A stretch of DNA of 64,000 nucleotides from Chryseobacterium sp. LJ668 (GCF_019613955.1 NZ_CP080443.1:3085001-3149000); one strand, 5' to 3'. Positions 27,601 through 36,104 are shown, numbered from the stretch's first letter. Numbers and translations are program-made. The notes: generated by a model from the sequence alone, not told the origin.

Positions 27601-27970
27601 TTTTGAAGAAATGCTTATCGGTAACAATTTCATTAGAAGTTTCTCCTTCTCTGATCACCATCTGACCTTCAAAGCTTATGTATCTTGTGATGGCTCCACC
27701 TATGAAAATAAAAATAAATGAGAGGTGAAAAACCAGCACAGGCCATTTTTCTCTTCTCCAGAGACGATATCTGGCAATATTTCCAAGGAAATTTAAGATC
27801 AAAACAACCATAATCAGCTCAAACCATTTTGCTTCATAGATTAATGCTTTTGCTGTGGGCGTTCCATAGTCGTTTTCTAAGAATGTTGCATACGCCATCG
27901 AAAATGCGTAAACCAGCAATAGAACTGCCATCGTTCTGGTTGAAATAAGAATATCCTGGATCTTCTTCAT
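24635..27970 (-). CDS. ccsBA: CcsBA, fused cytochrome c biogenesis protein (ResB + CcsA)
   Basis: 1111 residues, a single polypeptide joining the two system II haem-lyase subunits. The N-terminal half is ResB-like with three early helices, a large periplasmic domain and a further helix at about residue 435. The C-terminal third is CcsA with about eight helices and the haem-handling WWD motif WGRYWSWDPKETWAF. His-rich DDHTHEIAPQ lies in the central loop. It exports haem and attaches it to apocytochrome c at the outer face of the inner membrane. It is divergent from ftsK. Confidence 0.94.
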   Translation of the reverse strand: MKKIQDILISTRTMAVLLLVYAFSMAYATFLENDYGTPTAKALIYEAKWFELIMVVLILNFLGNIARYRLWRREKWPVLVFHLSFIFIFIGGAITRYISFEGQMVIREGETSNEIVTDKHFFKIQIEDKGDVLDYQDVPYLMSPLHKNFNATYDFHGKDIKVKTLDYVQRKKDSLIADPNGAEYLHLVSTAETGRQNIYIKPGETKSINGTLVTFNRAIDGAVEFRKENGQILIKTPVDANFMTMATQATGTTVKDQFQPLVLRSLYTINELKLVVPEGLRKGKLMAFEGDRKKDQNVPDVMTIELQGPKTKQIVDLSVERGNPNAYKQVTMDGLNIMVGFGPKIYNTPFALKLDDFVMETYPGSSSPSAYESHVKIIDEGKQTPYKIYMNNVLNYKGYRFFQSSFSPDRMGTVLSVNHDFWGTLISYIGYTFLFGGMFVMFFWKGTHFWKLNKMLKDINKKRAAAILLLFLSFGFNAQKIETHGNTDGSREHVHVEGDDHTHEIAPQAGQPEKRIQQNSVAAPLTKMKMISPDEIIARNKISKDHADKFGYLLVQNYEGRIVPINTQALDVLRKLYKKDAFRGTDGKYLTANQWFLSVNTDTPSWTMVPLIKIDAKGGKELLRKTKADEEGYTSLMNLFPADANGNLTYILDEDYNTAFRKKPGDQSEYDKQVIKINERVQIFNEFFSGQFMRIVPVKNDPNHTWHSWLDQKMEPDMESQQVMGPYFAEALQAQKTGNWSKADAELAKLSAYQQKWGKSVVPSENKVNLEVFMNEVNLNFKLLIFYTIIGSLLLILGFVELFKPRKLLSKIIKAIIIIGTVGYFFHFLGLVARWFISGHAPWSNGYEAIIFISWIGISAGLMFYFGFGKPNLEQKASLATMRLVSKGNTSNALIPAAGFMVAVIMMGFAHGGSALDPQITPLVPVLKSYWLIVHVAIITSSYGFFGLSMIIAVISLVFYIISNKTAFKIHNDTTLKELAIVSEMSLTIGLFALTVGNFLGGIWANESWGRYWSWDPKETWAFISIMVYAFVLHMRLVPGLRSRWAFHVATMFAFCSMVMTYFGVNYYLSGLHSYAAGDPVPVPAWVYIGLATMLLLSIVSYIKFVALKKK

Positions 27971-27990
27971 GATTTTTTTTAGTTGACATG

Positions 27991-27998
27991 CAAAAATA
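27991..27998 (-). promoter_or_regulatory. ccsBA promoter -7 element
   Basis: TATTTTTG on the minus strand, an exact TAnnTTTG match, 20 nt before the ATG at 27970. No TTG at the right spacing is seen. Confidence 0.6.
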
Positions 27999-28070
27999 AG
28001 GATGATAAAACGAAAGGGAGAGAAAAAAAGCTGTTTTTTGTCATCAGAGGGTAATGAAATCGTTATTTTG

Positions 28071-28098
28071 AATGATTCTTAATAGCTTATGAATCATT
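28071..28098. repeat. Inverted repeat AATGATTC...GAATCATT between ccsBA and ftsK
   Basis: Perfect 8-bp arms with a 12-nt loop in the middle of the 235-nt divergent region. It is not followed by a T run on either strand, so it is not an obvious terminator. It may be an operator or chance. The rest of the region holds only the two -7 boxes. Confidence 0.4.
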
Positions 28099-28183
28099 TT
28101 TGAAATGTAAATTATTGGCAAACGAATACAAAAAACCAGACTTGTTTTGGTGAAAAAAAATAATGACAATATTAAAAAAACAC

Positions 28184-28191
28184 TAAATTTG
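28184..28191 (+). promoter_or_regulatory. ftsK promoter -7 element
   Basis: TAAATTTG, an exact TAnnTTTG match, 14 nt before the ftsK ATG, implying a very short 5' leader. Confidence 0.55.
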
Positions 28192-28205
28192 CCGAGATTG
28201 ACATT

Positions 28206-30713
28206 ATGGAAAAGAAAACACAAAAACCACAGACCGAATCGCCCGAAAGAGGCAAAATTTTATCGAAGCCGCGCATCTTTTTCGGATTGACGTTTATCGT
28301 TTTTTCAGGAGTTCTGGCACTTTCTTTCATTTCATATTTAATGAACTGGAAATCAGACCAAAGCCAAGCCGGAACAATGCTTGATAAAAGCATACAGTCT
28401 TCCAATATTTTTGGAAAGCTGGGTGACTGGCTGGGCAATATTTTTATTTTTGAAAGTATTGGTGTTGCCTCATTTATTGTTGCATTTCTCTTTGTGGTTT
28501 TGGGGACAATGATCCTGAAGAAAAAAATCTTTAAACCTTGGATGACTTTCGGCCATTCTTTATTCTTTATTTGCTGGCTTCCTATATTTTTTGGTGCCAT
28601 CACAAAAGGTCAGGGAAGTGCGGGAGTTTTGAGTGGAGTCTACGGATACCAGATTATGGATTCTTTGAATGCAATCATCGGAAGTGTAGGCCTTTGGCTG
28701 GTTTTGGCAGTAAGTATTGCTTTGTATTTTATTCTTGAATTTAATATGAGACCCAGCTCGATCAAAGCAAAATTTGACGAAATCAACGAAAATACAATCG
28801 GCAGAGTACGATCTATGATGCCGAATTCCAGTGAAAGTTTCGAAGCAGATGAAGAGCTGGAAAACGAAGTTCAGGAATTCCCTTCTAATATTACGGTAAC
28901 TGATCTTTCTGAAAGTAATAAGACTAACGAAATTTTGAAATCTGTCAATGAAAAACAGACTTCTGTCAATGTAGAAACGATTGTTACGCCGAATCACACT
29001 TCTTTTGAGGAGGATAAAAAAGATTTTTCTTCAGTAACTTTAGATTTAAATACAAAACCTGTAATTCCCGCTATAAAACCTGAGCAAGCTTTTGACATTG
29101 AGCCTGCAGCAGACGGAATTAAATTTAATGTTGAAGTTGCTCCGGCTGTAGAAATTTTAAATGATTCCGAAAAACAATCAAATGAACTGGTTGAAAAGCA
29201 CGGCTTATACGATCATCGATTAGATTTGGCTAACTTCCAGATGCCAACTTTAGATCTGTTGAAAGATTACGGAAATGAAGAGATTTCAGTAAACAAAGAG
29301 GAATTAGAAGAAAATAAGAATAAAATTGTTGGTTTACTAAAAAACTTTAACGTTGGAATCGCTGAGATAAAAGCGACTATCGGACCAACAGTTACATTAT
29401 ATGAAATTGTACCTGAGGCAGGAATCAGAGTATCTGCAATCAAAAAACTTCAGGATGATATCGCACTCAATCTTTCGGCTTTAGGAATCAGAATCATTGC
29501 CCCCATGCCTGGAAAAGGAACGATCGGAATTGAAGTTCCGAGAAAAAACCCTACAATGGTTTCAATGCGTTCGGTGATCGCTTCGCAGAAATTCCAGAAT
29601 ACGGATATGGATCTTCCGGTGGTATTTGGGAAAACAATTTCTAATGAAGTCTTCATGGCCGATTTATCAAAAATGCCACACCTTTTAATGGCGGGTTCTA
29701 CCGGTCAGGGAAAATCGGTGGGTATTAATGCAATTCTGACTTCCCTACTCTATAAGAAACATCCGAGTGAATTGAAATTTGTAATGGTAGATCCTAAAAA
29801 AGTAGAACTTTCATTATACTCAAAAATTGAAAGACATTATCTGGCGAAACTTCCGGATTCTGATGATGCCATTATCACAGACACCCATAAAGTAATCAAT
29901 ACATTAAATTCGCTTTGTGTAGAGATGGATCAGCGATATGATTTGCTTAAAAATGCTTTCTGTAAAAACTTAAAAGAATACAACAAGAAATTCAGCGAGA
30001 GAAAGTTAAATCCTGATAACGGACACCGGTATTTACCATACATCGTTTTGGTGGTTGACGAATTTGCAGATTTGATCATGACTGCCGGTAAAGAAGTTGA
30101 ACTTCCTATCGCAAGACTAGCGCAGCTGGCAAGAGCAGTCGGAATTCACCTGATTGTTGCAACCCAGAGACCTTCCGTCAACGTAATTACGGGAATGATT
30201 AAAGCTAATTTTCCTGCAAGAGCCGCTTTCAGAGTAATTTCAAGTGTTGATTCAAGAACGATCTTAGATTCTCCGGGAGCTGATCAGCTGATTGGTAAGG
30301 GTGATATGCTTTATTTTAACGGAAATGAAATTTTAAGACTTCAGTGTGCATTTATTGATACACCAGAAGTTGAAAAACTTGCAGAATTCATTGGCGAACA
30401 AAAAGGATATGCTTCTGCGTTTATGCTTCCTGAATATGTAAATGAAGAAGCAACAAGCTCGGTAGGATCTTTTGATCCGAATGAAAAAGATCAATTATTT
30501 GATGATGCGGCGAGAATTATTGTATCTACACAGCAAGGTTCTACTTCAATGCTTCAGAGACAATTAAAATTAGGATATAACAGAGCCGGAAGAATTATGG
30601 ATCAGCTTGAGGCAAGCGGTATTGTGGGAGGATTTAATGGAGCTAAAGCAAGAGAAGTTCTGATCAGCGATTTGAATTCTCTAGAGCAGTTTTTAGAAGA
30701 TTTGAGAAATTAA
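28206..30713 (+). CDS. ftsK: FtsK/SpoIIIE DNA translocase
   Basis: 835 residues. Four membrane helices lie within residues 24-178, followed by an acidic linker to about 340. The motor domain has Walker A AGSTGQGKSVG at about residue 495 and Walker B VVDEFADLI at about 615, with LAQLARAVGIHLIVATQRPS. A C-terminal winged-helix gamma domain (LKLGYNRAGRIMDQLEASG) recognises polar DNA sequences in the family. It pumps chromosome ends across the division septum and activates XerCD recombination. Followed after 11 nt by a lipoprotein gene. Confidence 0.96.
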   Translation: MEKKTQKPQTESPERGKILSKPRIFFGLTFIVFSGVLALSFISYLMNWKSDQSQAGTMLDKSIQSSNIFGKLGDWLGNIFIFESIGVASFIVAFLFVVLGTMILKKKIFKPWMTFGHSLFFICWLPIFFGAITKGQGSAGVLSGVYGYQIMDSLNAIIGSVGLWLVLAVSIALYFILEFNMRPSSIKAKFDEINENTIGRVRSMMPNSSESFEADEELENEVQEFPSNITVTDLSESNKTNEILKSVNEKQTSVNVETIVTPNHTSFEEDKKDFSSVTLDLNTKPVIPAIKPEQAFDIEPAADGIKFNVEVAPAVEILNDSEKQSNELVEKHGLYDHRLDLANFQMPTLDLLKDYGNEEISVNKEELEENKNKIVGLLKNFNVGIAEIKATIGPTVTLYEIVPEAGIRVSAIKKLQDDIALNLSALGIRIIAPMPGKGTIGIEVPRKNPTMVSMRSVIASQKFQNTDMDLPVVFGKTISNEVFMADLSKMPHLLMAGSTGQGKSVGINAILTSLLYKKHPSELKFVMVDPKKVELSLYSKIERHYLAKLPDSDDAIITDTHKVINTLNSLCVEMDQRYDLLKNAFCKNLKEYNKKFSERKLNPDNGHRYLPYIVLVVDEFADLIMTAGKEVELPIARLAQLARAVGIHLIVATQRPSVNVITGMIKANFPARAAFRVISSVDSRTILDSPGADQLIGKGDMLYFNGNEILRLQCAFIDTPEVEKLAEFIGEQKGYASAFMLPEYVNEEATSSVGSFDPNEKDQLFDDAARIIVSTQQGSTSMLQRQLKLGYNRAGRIMDQLEASGIVGGFNGAKAREVLISDLNSLEQFLEDLRN

Positions 30714-30724
30714 TGTAATTAGTG

Positions 30725-31201
30725 ATGAAAAAATTATTGTATTTTTTATTTTTAGTTTCTCTTATTAGCTGCTCTACTGTACAAAATTATACGAGTAATG
30801 AGCTAAACCCAGAATATTACCGTGAAAAAAATCTAACATTTCAAACAGGTGCACAAATCATTAATATGGAAGGTGCATATGTAGGAAATGTCGCACAGCC
30901 AGATTTTAAAGAGACTTTTGCTGCAGCTGTTTTAGAAATGGCTGAAGAAACAAAATTAAATTTAAAAACCGGAAGTTATCCTGATTCGAATATAGATGTA
31001 AAGGTTTTAGAAGCAAATTGGGACTTTAAATTGTCAAGTGCTGAGCTTATTACCAAAATCAATTTTCACACAAGTTTTGGGAATTATGAAACTGTCGGAA
31101 AATTTAAAAATGCAGGTGGCGGTTCTGAGAGAAAAAATTTAAAAAATTCTTTTAAGAATGCGATCTACAACTTTTTGATGGAGTATCAGAAAAGGAAATA
31201 A
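30725..31201 (+). CDS. Putative lipoprotein of unknown function
   Basis: 158 residues from the ATG at 30725 (a GTG just before it is also in frame). Lipoprotein signal ending VSLISC followed by STVQN. The mature part is predicted soluble and mixed alpha/beta, without a recognised domain. It follows ftsK by 11 nt and is likely co-transcribed. A lolA-like gene follows, so it may also take part in envelope maintenance, but that is only context. Confidence 0.7.
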   Translation: MKKLLYFLFLVSLISCSTVQNYTSNELNPEYYREKNLTFQTGAQIINMEGAYVGNVAQPDFKETFAAAVLEMAEETKLNLKTGSYPDSNIDVKVLEANWDFKLSSAELITKINFHTSFGNYETVGKFKNAGGGSERKNLKNSFKNAIYNFLMEYQKRK

Positions 31202-31254
31202 TCAATAGTTGGAACAATTTTTGGAAGACCTGCGAAGTTAAAAAGGAATTTAAC

Positions 31255-31278
31255 TTTAGACATTGCAAAGTGTCTAAA
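31255..31278. repeat. Inverted repeat TTTAGACA/TGTCTAAA upstream of the lolA-like gene
   Basis: Perfect 8-bp arms with an 8-nt loop, 22 nt before the ATG at 31300. It has no T run. It could be an mRNA hairpin in the leader of the lolA-like gene or a protein-binding site. Confidence 0.45.
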
Positions 31279-31299
31279 GAACAGTAAAAGTAGAAAATC

Positions 31300-31947
31300 A
31301 TGAAAAAAATAATTTCAAAAATAATATTTGGAAGTTTTGTAATCGGAAGTATTGCTTTTGTTCAGGCACAAAAAATTGATGCCAAAGCAAAAAAAATACT
31401 GGATGATGTGACAGCAAATTATAAATCTAAAAAGAATTCATATTTCAAATTTGCCTTTGGAAGCGGTATTAATGGAACCGTCAACAAAAACGAACCCGGT
31501 ATTTACTATACAGCCGGAGATAAATACAAATTGAAGATCATGGAAACCGAGCAGATTTTCGATGGCAGCAAGATCTATAATATCAATACAGAAGATAAGG
31601 AAGTGACGGTAGCCAAGCCTAATGAAAGCTCTACAATGTTCTCTCCAATCAATTATCTTACATCGTACAGAAAAGATTACAACGTTTCTTATAACGGAAA
31701 AAAAACCATAGACGGTGTAAGTGCAGATTTCATTAAATTGACCCCGGTAAAAGCAAACGGATTAAAATACATCTATATTTATATCGATGGTGCAAAAAAG
31801 CAGATGCTTAAATTAGAACAGCACGGAAACAACAAAGACATTGCCGTGATCGCCATCAAAGAATACAAAGAAAACCAGCAATTAGACGCAAATATGTTTG
31901 TTTTTGATAAGAATAAGTATAAGAATTATCTTGTCACAGAATTATAA
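31300..31947 (+). CDS. LolA-like outer membrane lipoprotein carrier protein
   Basis: 215 residues. Signal peptide ending FVQAQ, then KAKKILDDVTANYKSKKNSYFKF, as in Flavobacteriia LolA-type proteins, followed by an open beta-barrel pattern (YYTAGDKYKLKIMETEQIFDGSKIY, KLTPVKA, KQMLKLEQ). Homologues ferry lipoproteins across the periplasm to the outer membrane. The location downstream of ftsK and upstream of an LptF/G-type permease is a common Bacteroidota arrangement. It ends just before a strong terminator. Confidence 0.85.
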   Translation: MKKIISKIIFGSFVIGSIAFVQAQKIDAKAKKILDDVTANYKSKKNSYFKFAFGSGINGTVNKNEPGIYYTAGDKYKLKIMETEQIFDGSKIYNINTEDKEVTVAKPNESSTMFSPINYLTSYRKDYNVSYNGKKTIDGVSADFIKLTPVKANGLKYIYIYIDGAKKQMLKLEQHGNNKDIAVIAIKEYKENQQLDANMFVFDKNKYKNYLVTEL

Positions 31948-31968
31948 TTCTAAATATATATAAAATTT

Positions 31969-31998
31969 AAAGCCACAAGGGAAACTTTGTGGCTTTTT
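31969..31998 (+). terminator. Terminator after the lolA-like gene
   Basis: 10-bp stem AAAGCCACAA/TTGTGGCTTT, loop of 8 nt, then five T. It closes the ftsK-lolA unit. The next gene starts only 16 nt later. Confidence 0.85.
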
Positions 31999-32001
31999 CA
32001 T

Positions 32002-32009
32002 TAATTTTG
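32002..32009 (+). promoter_or_regulatory. Possible promoter -7 element for the LptF/G-type gene
   Basis: TAATTTTG lies 4 nt before the ATG at 32014 and directly after the terminator. If used, transcription would start at or within a few bases of the start codon, giving a leaderless message. A TTG at the right distance is absent. Confidence 0.4.
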
Positions 32010-32013
32010 GCGA

Positions 32014-33468
32014 ATGTTTAAAATATTAGACCGATATATCATTAAAACCTTTTTTGGTCCGTTCTTTTTTATATTCAGTGTATTGTTTTTCATTTTCATT
32101 GTAAACATTGTCTGGATTCAGCTAGGGCAGTTTATGGGGAAAGGTCTTACAACGTTACAGATCATGAAGCTTCTTTTCTATTTGGGAGTGAACGTTGTAA
32201 GTATGGTATTGCCTTTAACGATACTTCTGGCAAGCATCATGTCCTTCGGGGAATTTGGTGAACGATACGAACTTGCCGCCATGAAGGCCGCCGGAATCTC
32301 TTTGACCCGAGTAATGATGCCTCTTTTGGGAGTCGTTACCCTAATGGCCATAATACTCTATTTTTTTTCAAACAATATCATTCCAGACTTCCAAAGGAAA
32401 GCCAAAAATATGCTTTTCAATATTGCTCAGACCAAACCTGCTTTAAATTTTACACCTGGGCAGTTTATTGATCAGATTCCCGGCTATATGGTAAAATTTG
32501 ATAAAATTGAAGGTGAAGACGGACGTAAGCTCGAAGGAATATTCATTCATAAAAAAGCGAGTACTTTCGAAAACCAACAGTCTATAGTCGCAGAAAAAGG
32601 AAAATTCGTAACGCCTGCAAACAAAAATTATTTACAACTTGTATTATATAATGGCTATGTGTTTGAAGACAGCTATGCCGGAAAAGCTGAAAATGTAAGG
32701 TTAAAGCAACCCGATCAGGCAATAAAATTTGACACATTGGTTTCTCATTTCGACATTAGTGAAATTATCAATAAAGCGATTGAACAGGAAAGAATAACTG
32801 AAGATTACCGATTTCAGACTTTTAATGAATTGTTTACCACAATCGACAAAACTAGAAAAGACAATACAAAATTGACGGAGAATGTAGGTAATGAAGTGCT
32901 GTCGCAAACCAGTTCAGTCGTAAGTTATATGGATAAAAACAAAGCGAAAGCTCCTGTAAAATCACAATATAAGTTTGACACCATAAAAAAAGATAAAAAG
33001 CTGGAAATGATCTATAATGCTCACAGCAGACTTGATAATCTTAAATCCACACTTGATTCAAAAGATGAAGAGCTTAAACCAAGCGTAAAATATTTTAATA
33101 AAGTTGTTATTTACCAGCAGAGAATTATCTCTTATTCATTTACCTGTATTATATTTTTTATGATCGGCGCAAGTTTAGGATCAATCATTCGAAAAGGAGG
33201 CATGGGTGTTCCAGTTATCGTAGCCATCGTAATTTTTATTGTATTCTATGTAATTAATGTAGGTTTCGAAAACGTTGCCTGGTCCGGAAAAATGAGTCCG
33301 TATCTTGCGGCATGGCTTCCAAATATCATCTTATTCCCGTTTGGAGTTTTAATGACTTATAAAGCTCTTACAGATTCTCAATTATTTGATTCAGAAAAAT
33401 ATAAAGCGTTCTTTAAACCACTTACAAAACTTTTTGTAAAAGATAAAGAGCATAAACGTTATCAATAA
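32014..33468 (+). CDS. LptF/LptG family permease (YjgP/YjgQ)
   Basis: 484 residues. Three N-terminal helices (about residues 12-40, 55-80, 98-118), a long periplasmic beta-jellyroll region, and three C-terminal helices (about 370-390, 398-418, 428-448). The start LDRYIIKTFFGPFFFIFSVL and PLTILLASIMSFGEFGERYE are characteristic. The family forms the membrane part of the Lpt system that extracts lipopolysaccharide from the inner membrane. Here the periplasmic region contains an extra charged stretch at about 255-340, as often seen in Flavobacteriia. LptF versus LptG cannot be decided. Confidence 0.9.
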   Translation: MFKILDRYIIKTFFGPFFFIFSVLFFIFIVNIVWIQLGQFMGKGLTTLQIMKLLFYLGVNVVSMVLPLTILLASIMSFGEFGERYELAAMKAAGISLTRVMMPLLGVVTLMAIILYFFSNNIIPDFQRKAKNMLFNIAQTKPALNFTPGQFIDQIPGYMVKFDKIEGEDGRKLEGIFIHKKASTFENQQSIVAEKGKFVTPANKNYLQLVLYNGYVFEDSYAGKAENVRLKQPDQAIKFDTLVSHFDISEIINKAIEQERITEDYRFQTFNELFTTIDKTRKDNTKLTENVGNEVLSQTSSVVSYMDKNKAKAPVKSQYKFDTIKKDKKLEMIYNAHSRLDNLKSTLDSKDEELKPSVKYFNKVVIYQQRIISYSFTCIIFFMIGASLGSIIRKGGMGVPVIVAIVIFIVFYVINVGFENVAWSGKMSPYLAAWLPNIILFPFGVLMTYKALTDSQLFDSEKYKAFFKPLTKLFVKDKEHKRYQ

Positions 33469-33471
33469 ACA

Positions 33472-33501
33472 AAAATCCGGAAACAAGTTCCCGGGTTTTT
33501 T
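33472..33501 (+). terminator. Terminator after the LptF/G-type gene
   Basis: Stem AAAATCCGG/CCGGGTTTT (one G-U pair), extended inward with one mismatch, followed by T. It lies 3 nt after the stop codon. Confidence 0.75.
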
Positions 33502-33582
33502 AGGCTTAACTAATAATTGTTATATATTAGGATTACAAAAAAAAATCTCATATTTACGAACTAAATTTTAATTATAAATTCT

Positions 33583-34350
33583 ATGAAAAAATTATTACTT
33601 ATTGGGCTTTTCGGGCTATTTTCATTAAATGCATATGCTCAGGAAGAAACTACATATAATGGTGAAAAATACGGATACATTGTTGACAAATCCGGCAAAA
33701 AAATAGAAGGTGTCGTGCATTTGAACGGAAGTTATTCCAGTCCGTGGCAGAACCAGTCGAAGGTAAAGTTTGCTGCAGTCGCCGATATTGATAAAGTAAA
33801 AAACAAGATCAAGTTTAAAACTTATGATGCAGATGATATCAAAGAATATATGCTCTATGATGGTGATACGCCGAGAGTTTTTGAATCGATCAAGTACACC
33901 AATAAAAGAGAAGCGCTGAACAGTTCTGATAATGCTACCGGTTTAGGTGCAGGTATAAAAGCATTGAATAATCTTTCGAGAAATTCGCAATTTGCAGAAA
34001 TTGTAATGGATGGAAAGATTAAGGTATATAAAATGTACGGCTACCCAACCTCTGCTGCAGCCTACAATTCGGAGGAGAATGAGAGATTAAGAACTTCACC
34101 AGATTATGTATATTCAAAAAAAGGAGGTAAAGTGGAAGATTTTACTCCTGCAAAAGTAAAAATTGCTATTGCAGACTGTCCATCTACAAAATCTAAAGCA
34201 GCTAAAGGCGAATATGGTTCTTTAAAGAAAGAAGAAAAGCAAAGATCAGGTCTTGGAAAATTCATCAGAGATGAGATCAAAAACGCAACGGTTGATAAAT
34301 TATCAATAGTCAACGAAGTCATTTATGATTATAACGAAAACTGTAAATAA
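33583..34350 (+). CDS. Secreted protein of unknown function
   Basis: 255 residues. Signal peptide MKKLLLIGLFGLFSLNAYAQ with cleavage after AYA or AQ. The mature protein is rich in Lys and Asp, begins YGYIVDKSGKKIEGVVHLNG (beta-rich start) and later has a Lys-rich stretch. No known domain recognised. No Cys lipobox, so it is periplasmic or exported. It sits between two terminators as a single-gene unit. Confidence 0.7.
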   Translation: MKKLLLIGLFGLFSLNAYAQEETTYNGEKYGYIVDKSGKKIEGVVHLNGSYSSPWQNQSKVKFAAVADIDKVKNKIKFKTYDADDIKEYMLYDGDTPRVFESIKYTNKREALNSSDNATGLGAGIKALNNLSRNSQFAEIVMDGKIKVYKMYGYPTSAAAYNSEENERLRTSPDYVYSKKGGKVEDFTPAKVKIAIADCPSTKSKAAKGEYGSLKKEEKQRSGLGKFIRDEIKNATVDKLSIVNEVIYDYNENCK

Positions 34351-34367
34351 CTAATTTCAGCATAAAG

Positions 34368-34398
34368 AAAAAACAACTGCTTTTGTAGTTGTTTTTTT
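34368..34398 (+). terminator. Terminator after the gene at 33583
   Basis: 11-bp stem AAAAAACAACT/AGTTGTTTTTT with an 8-nt loop and a T run, 18 nt after the stop codon. Confidence 0.85.
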
Positions 34399-34448
34399 AT
34401 GCATAAATTTATTTCTATCTTTAATTTCAGCAATCTAAAATTTTAATT

Positions 34449-34787
34449 ATGAAAAAATTACTTTTTATATTCTTGATCACCATTGGCATTTCTGCTTCGG
34501 CTCAACACACTGAAAAAGAAAATTATATCAAAAAAGAAAGCATTGGCGGAAAATTGGATTTTTCGAAAAAAGTAGAAGCAAAATACGGTGATGCACCATC
34601 TATTCGTTTTGGTGACCTACTTTATAATAAGAAAGATTTTGCCATTTTACTTTGGGCTGCAAATGTTAGAAATTTTGGTGTACAATCTTTTGAGCATGCA
34701 GCGGAAATATGGGAAGAAATTTATAAAAGAAGTCTGACCGAACCTGAAAAAAAAGCTTTAAAGACAGGATTTGAAGCTAAATTTTAA
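34449..34787 (+). CDS. Small secreted protein of unknown function
   Basis: 112 residues with a signal peptide ending ISASAQ. The mature part of about 94 residues has no Cys and is mostly helical toward the end (AEIWEEIYKRSLTEPEKKALKTGF). Not recognised. A TATCTTTA box at 34416-34423 may be its promoter. It lies in a run of small exported proteins after the LptF/G-type gene. Confidence 0.65.
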   Translation: MKKLLFIFLITIGISASAQHTEKENYIKKESIGGKLDFSKKVEAKYGDAPSIRFGDLLYNKKDFAILLWAANVRNFGVQSFEHAAEIWEEIYKRSLTEPEKKALKTGFEAKF

Positions 34788-34848
34788 TACTCTGATATTT
34801 TATCGCACATTTTTTGTTTGAAGAACATTAGATCTTAAAACTGCTATA

Positions 34849-35490
34849 ATGAAGAATCTACTTTTAATCTCTTGTGCATTTGTAGTACTTTCCTGTAAAA
34901 AAGAAGATAATAGAACTGATCATTTTAAAAATTCAGACAGTTTATTTTCAAAAACAAGCGGAGATTCTCTACAAATAAAAAATAATTTAAATTCAGTTGA
35001 AGAAATTAAAAAAGAATACAATGTGGTCAATTCAAAATTGATCGCGAAAAAACTTGACTCTGTAAGTTTTGATTACGAATGTGAAGAACGATCAGGAAAT
35101 GTTGTCTACTATTCTGAAAACGGAGTTTTAAAAGTGATGAAACACTTCAATGCAGACAGTCATTTTTCTTCAACGGAAAATTATTTTGTGAATGATGGAA
35201 AACCTTACTTTATTTTTCAGCAGCAAACAGTTTGGAGCTTTGACGGCGGTACATCGGAAAAACCCGAAACTAGAGATGACATCACTGAGCAAAGATATTA
35301 TATTGCTGAAGGTAAACCGATTCAATGTTTGGAGAAAAAATATACTTTAAAATCAAGCTTAAAAAACAATTCCAAATCTGAAAATATTGAGAATAAAGAA
35401 CTGAAAAACTGCTCGATTGATGAATTGCAGAAAACATTTGATCTGCTCATGAAAAATAAAGATCAAAAAGGCAAAATCAATTGTCTCTAG
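34849..35490 (+). CDS. Putative lipoprotein of unknown function
   Basis: 213 residues. Lipoprotein signal ending VVLSC followed by KKEDNRTD. The middle resembles a short beta-sheet repeat with aromatic residues (VVYYSENGVLKVMKHFN, DGKPYFIFQQQTVWSFDGG), and the end is Lys/Glu-rich. No domain recognised. It converges on frr across a strong bidirectional terminator. Confidence 0.68.
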   Translation: MKNLLLISCAFVVLSCKKEDNRTDHFKNSDSLFSKTSGDSLQIKNNLNSVEEIKKEYNVVNSKLIAKKLDSVSFDYECEERSGNVVYYSENGVLKVMKHFNADSHFSSTENYFVNDGKPYFIFQQQTVWSFDGGTSEKPETRDDITEQRYYIAEGKPIQCLEKKYTLKSSLKNNSKSENIENKELKNCSIDELQKTFDLLMKNKDQKGKINCL

Positions 35491-35495
35491 AAATA

Positions 35496-35528
35496 AAAAG
35501 TGGTTTCGAATTTATCGAAACCACTTTT
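35496..35528. terminator. Bidirectional terminator between the lipoprotein gene and frr
   Basis: Perfect 14-bp stem AAAAGTGGTTTCGA/TCGAAACCACTTTT with a 5-nt loop. A-rich left and T-rich right sides let it stop both convergent units. Confidence 0.9.
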
Positions 35529-35549
35529 AGTATAATTTAAAACTGAAAA

Positions 35550-36104
35550 TTACACTTTCATAATTTCAGCTTCTTTCGTCTTAAGATGATCGTCACAAAG
35601 TTTCACATGCTTGTCAGTAAGCACCTGGATTTCTTCTTCTACACTTTTTATAGCATCTTCAGAAATACCCTCAAGTTTCTTTAATTCTTTGATCCCGTTT
35701 TGTCTTGCGTTTCTCACAACAATTTTAGTATCTTCGGTTTCTCCTTTAGCTTGTTTGGCTAGCTCTCTTCTCCTATCCTCTGTCAAAGGCGGTACATTAA
35801 GGATAATATTTTCACCATTATTGGAAGGCGCAAAGCCTAAATTTGAATTGATGATTGCTTTTTCTATAGCTCCAATTGCTGTTCTATCCCAAGGTTGAAT
35901 AGAAATGGTCATCGCATCGGGCACAGAAACGTTAGCAACCTGATTAAGAGGAGTCGGAGCACCATAATACTCTACCATCACATCCTGCACCATATTTGTA
36001 GACGCACGTCCCGCCCTGATTCTTTGAAATGCATGATCCAAGTGCTTTATAGCTGCTTCCATATCATGTTTTACAGATTCTACAATAAGATCTAATTCTT
36101 CCAT
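35550..36104 (-). CDS. frr: Frr, ribosome recycling factor
   Basis: 184 residues from the ATG at 36104 (MEELDLIVESVK); the frame is open 30 nt further upstream, but the shorter form has the family's normal length. Contains HAFQRIRAGRAS and the domain II and helix motifs RRELAKQAKGETEDTKIVVRNAR. It splits post-termination ribosomes with EF-G. It lies 91 nt after pyrH on the same strand, the classic pyrH-frr pair. Confidence 0.97.
   Translation of the reverse strand: MEELDLIVESVKHDMEAAIKHLDHAFQRIRAGRASTNMVQDVMVEYYGAPTPLNQVANVSVPDAMTISIQPWDRTAIGAIEKAIINSNLGFAPSNNGENIILNVPPLTEDRRRELAKQAKGETEDTKIVVRNARQNGIKELKKLEGISEDAIKSVEEEIQVLTDKHVKLCDDHLKTKEAEIMKV

Noticed and set aside
28172..28997. Minus-strand ORFs inside ftsK
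   Set aside because: They are shadows of the ftsK reading frame; the translations show no domain and low-quality composition.
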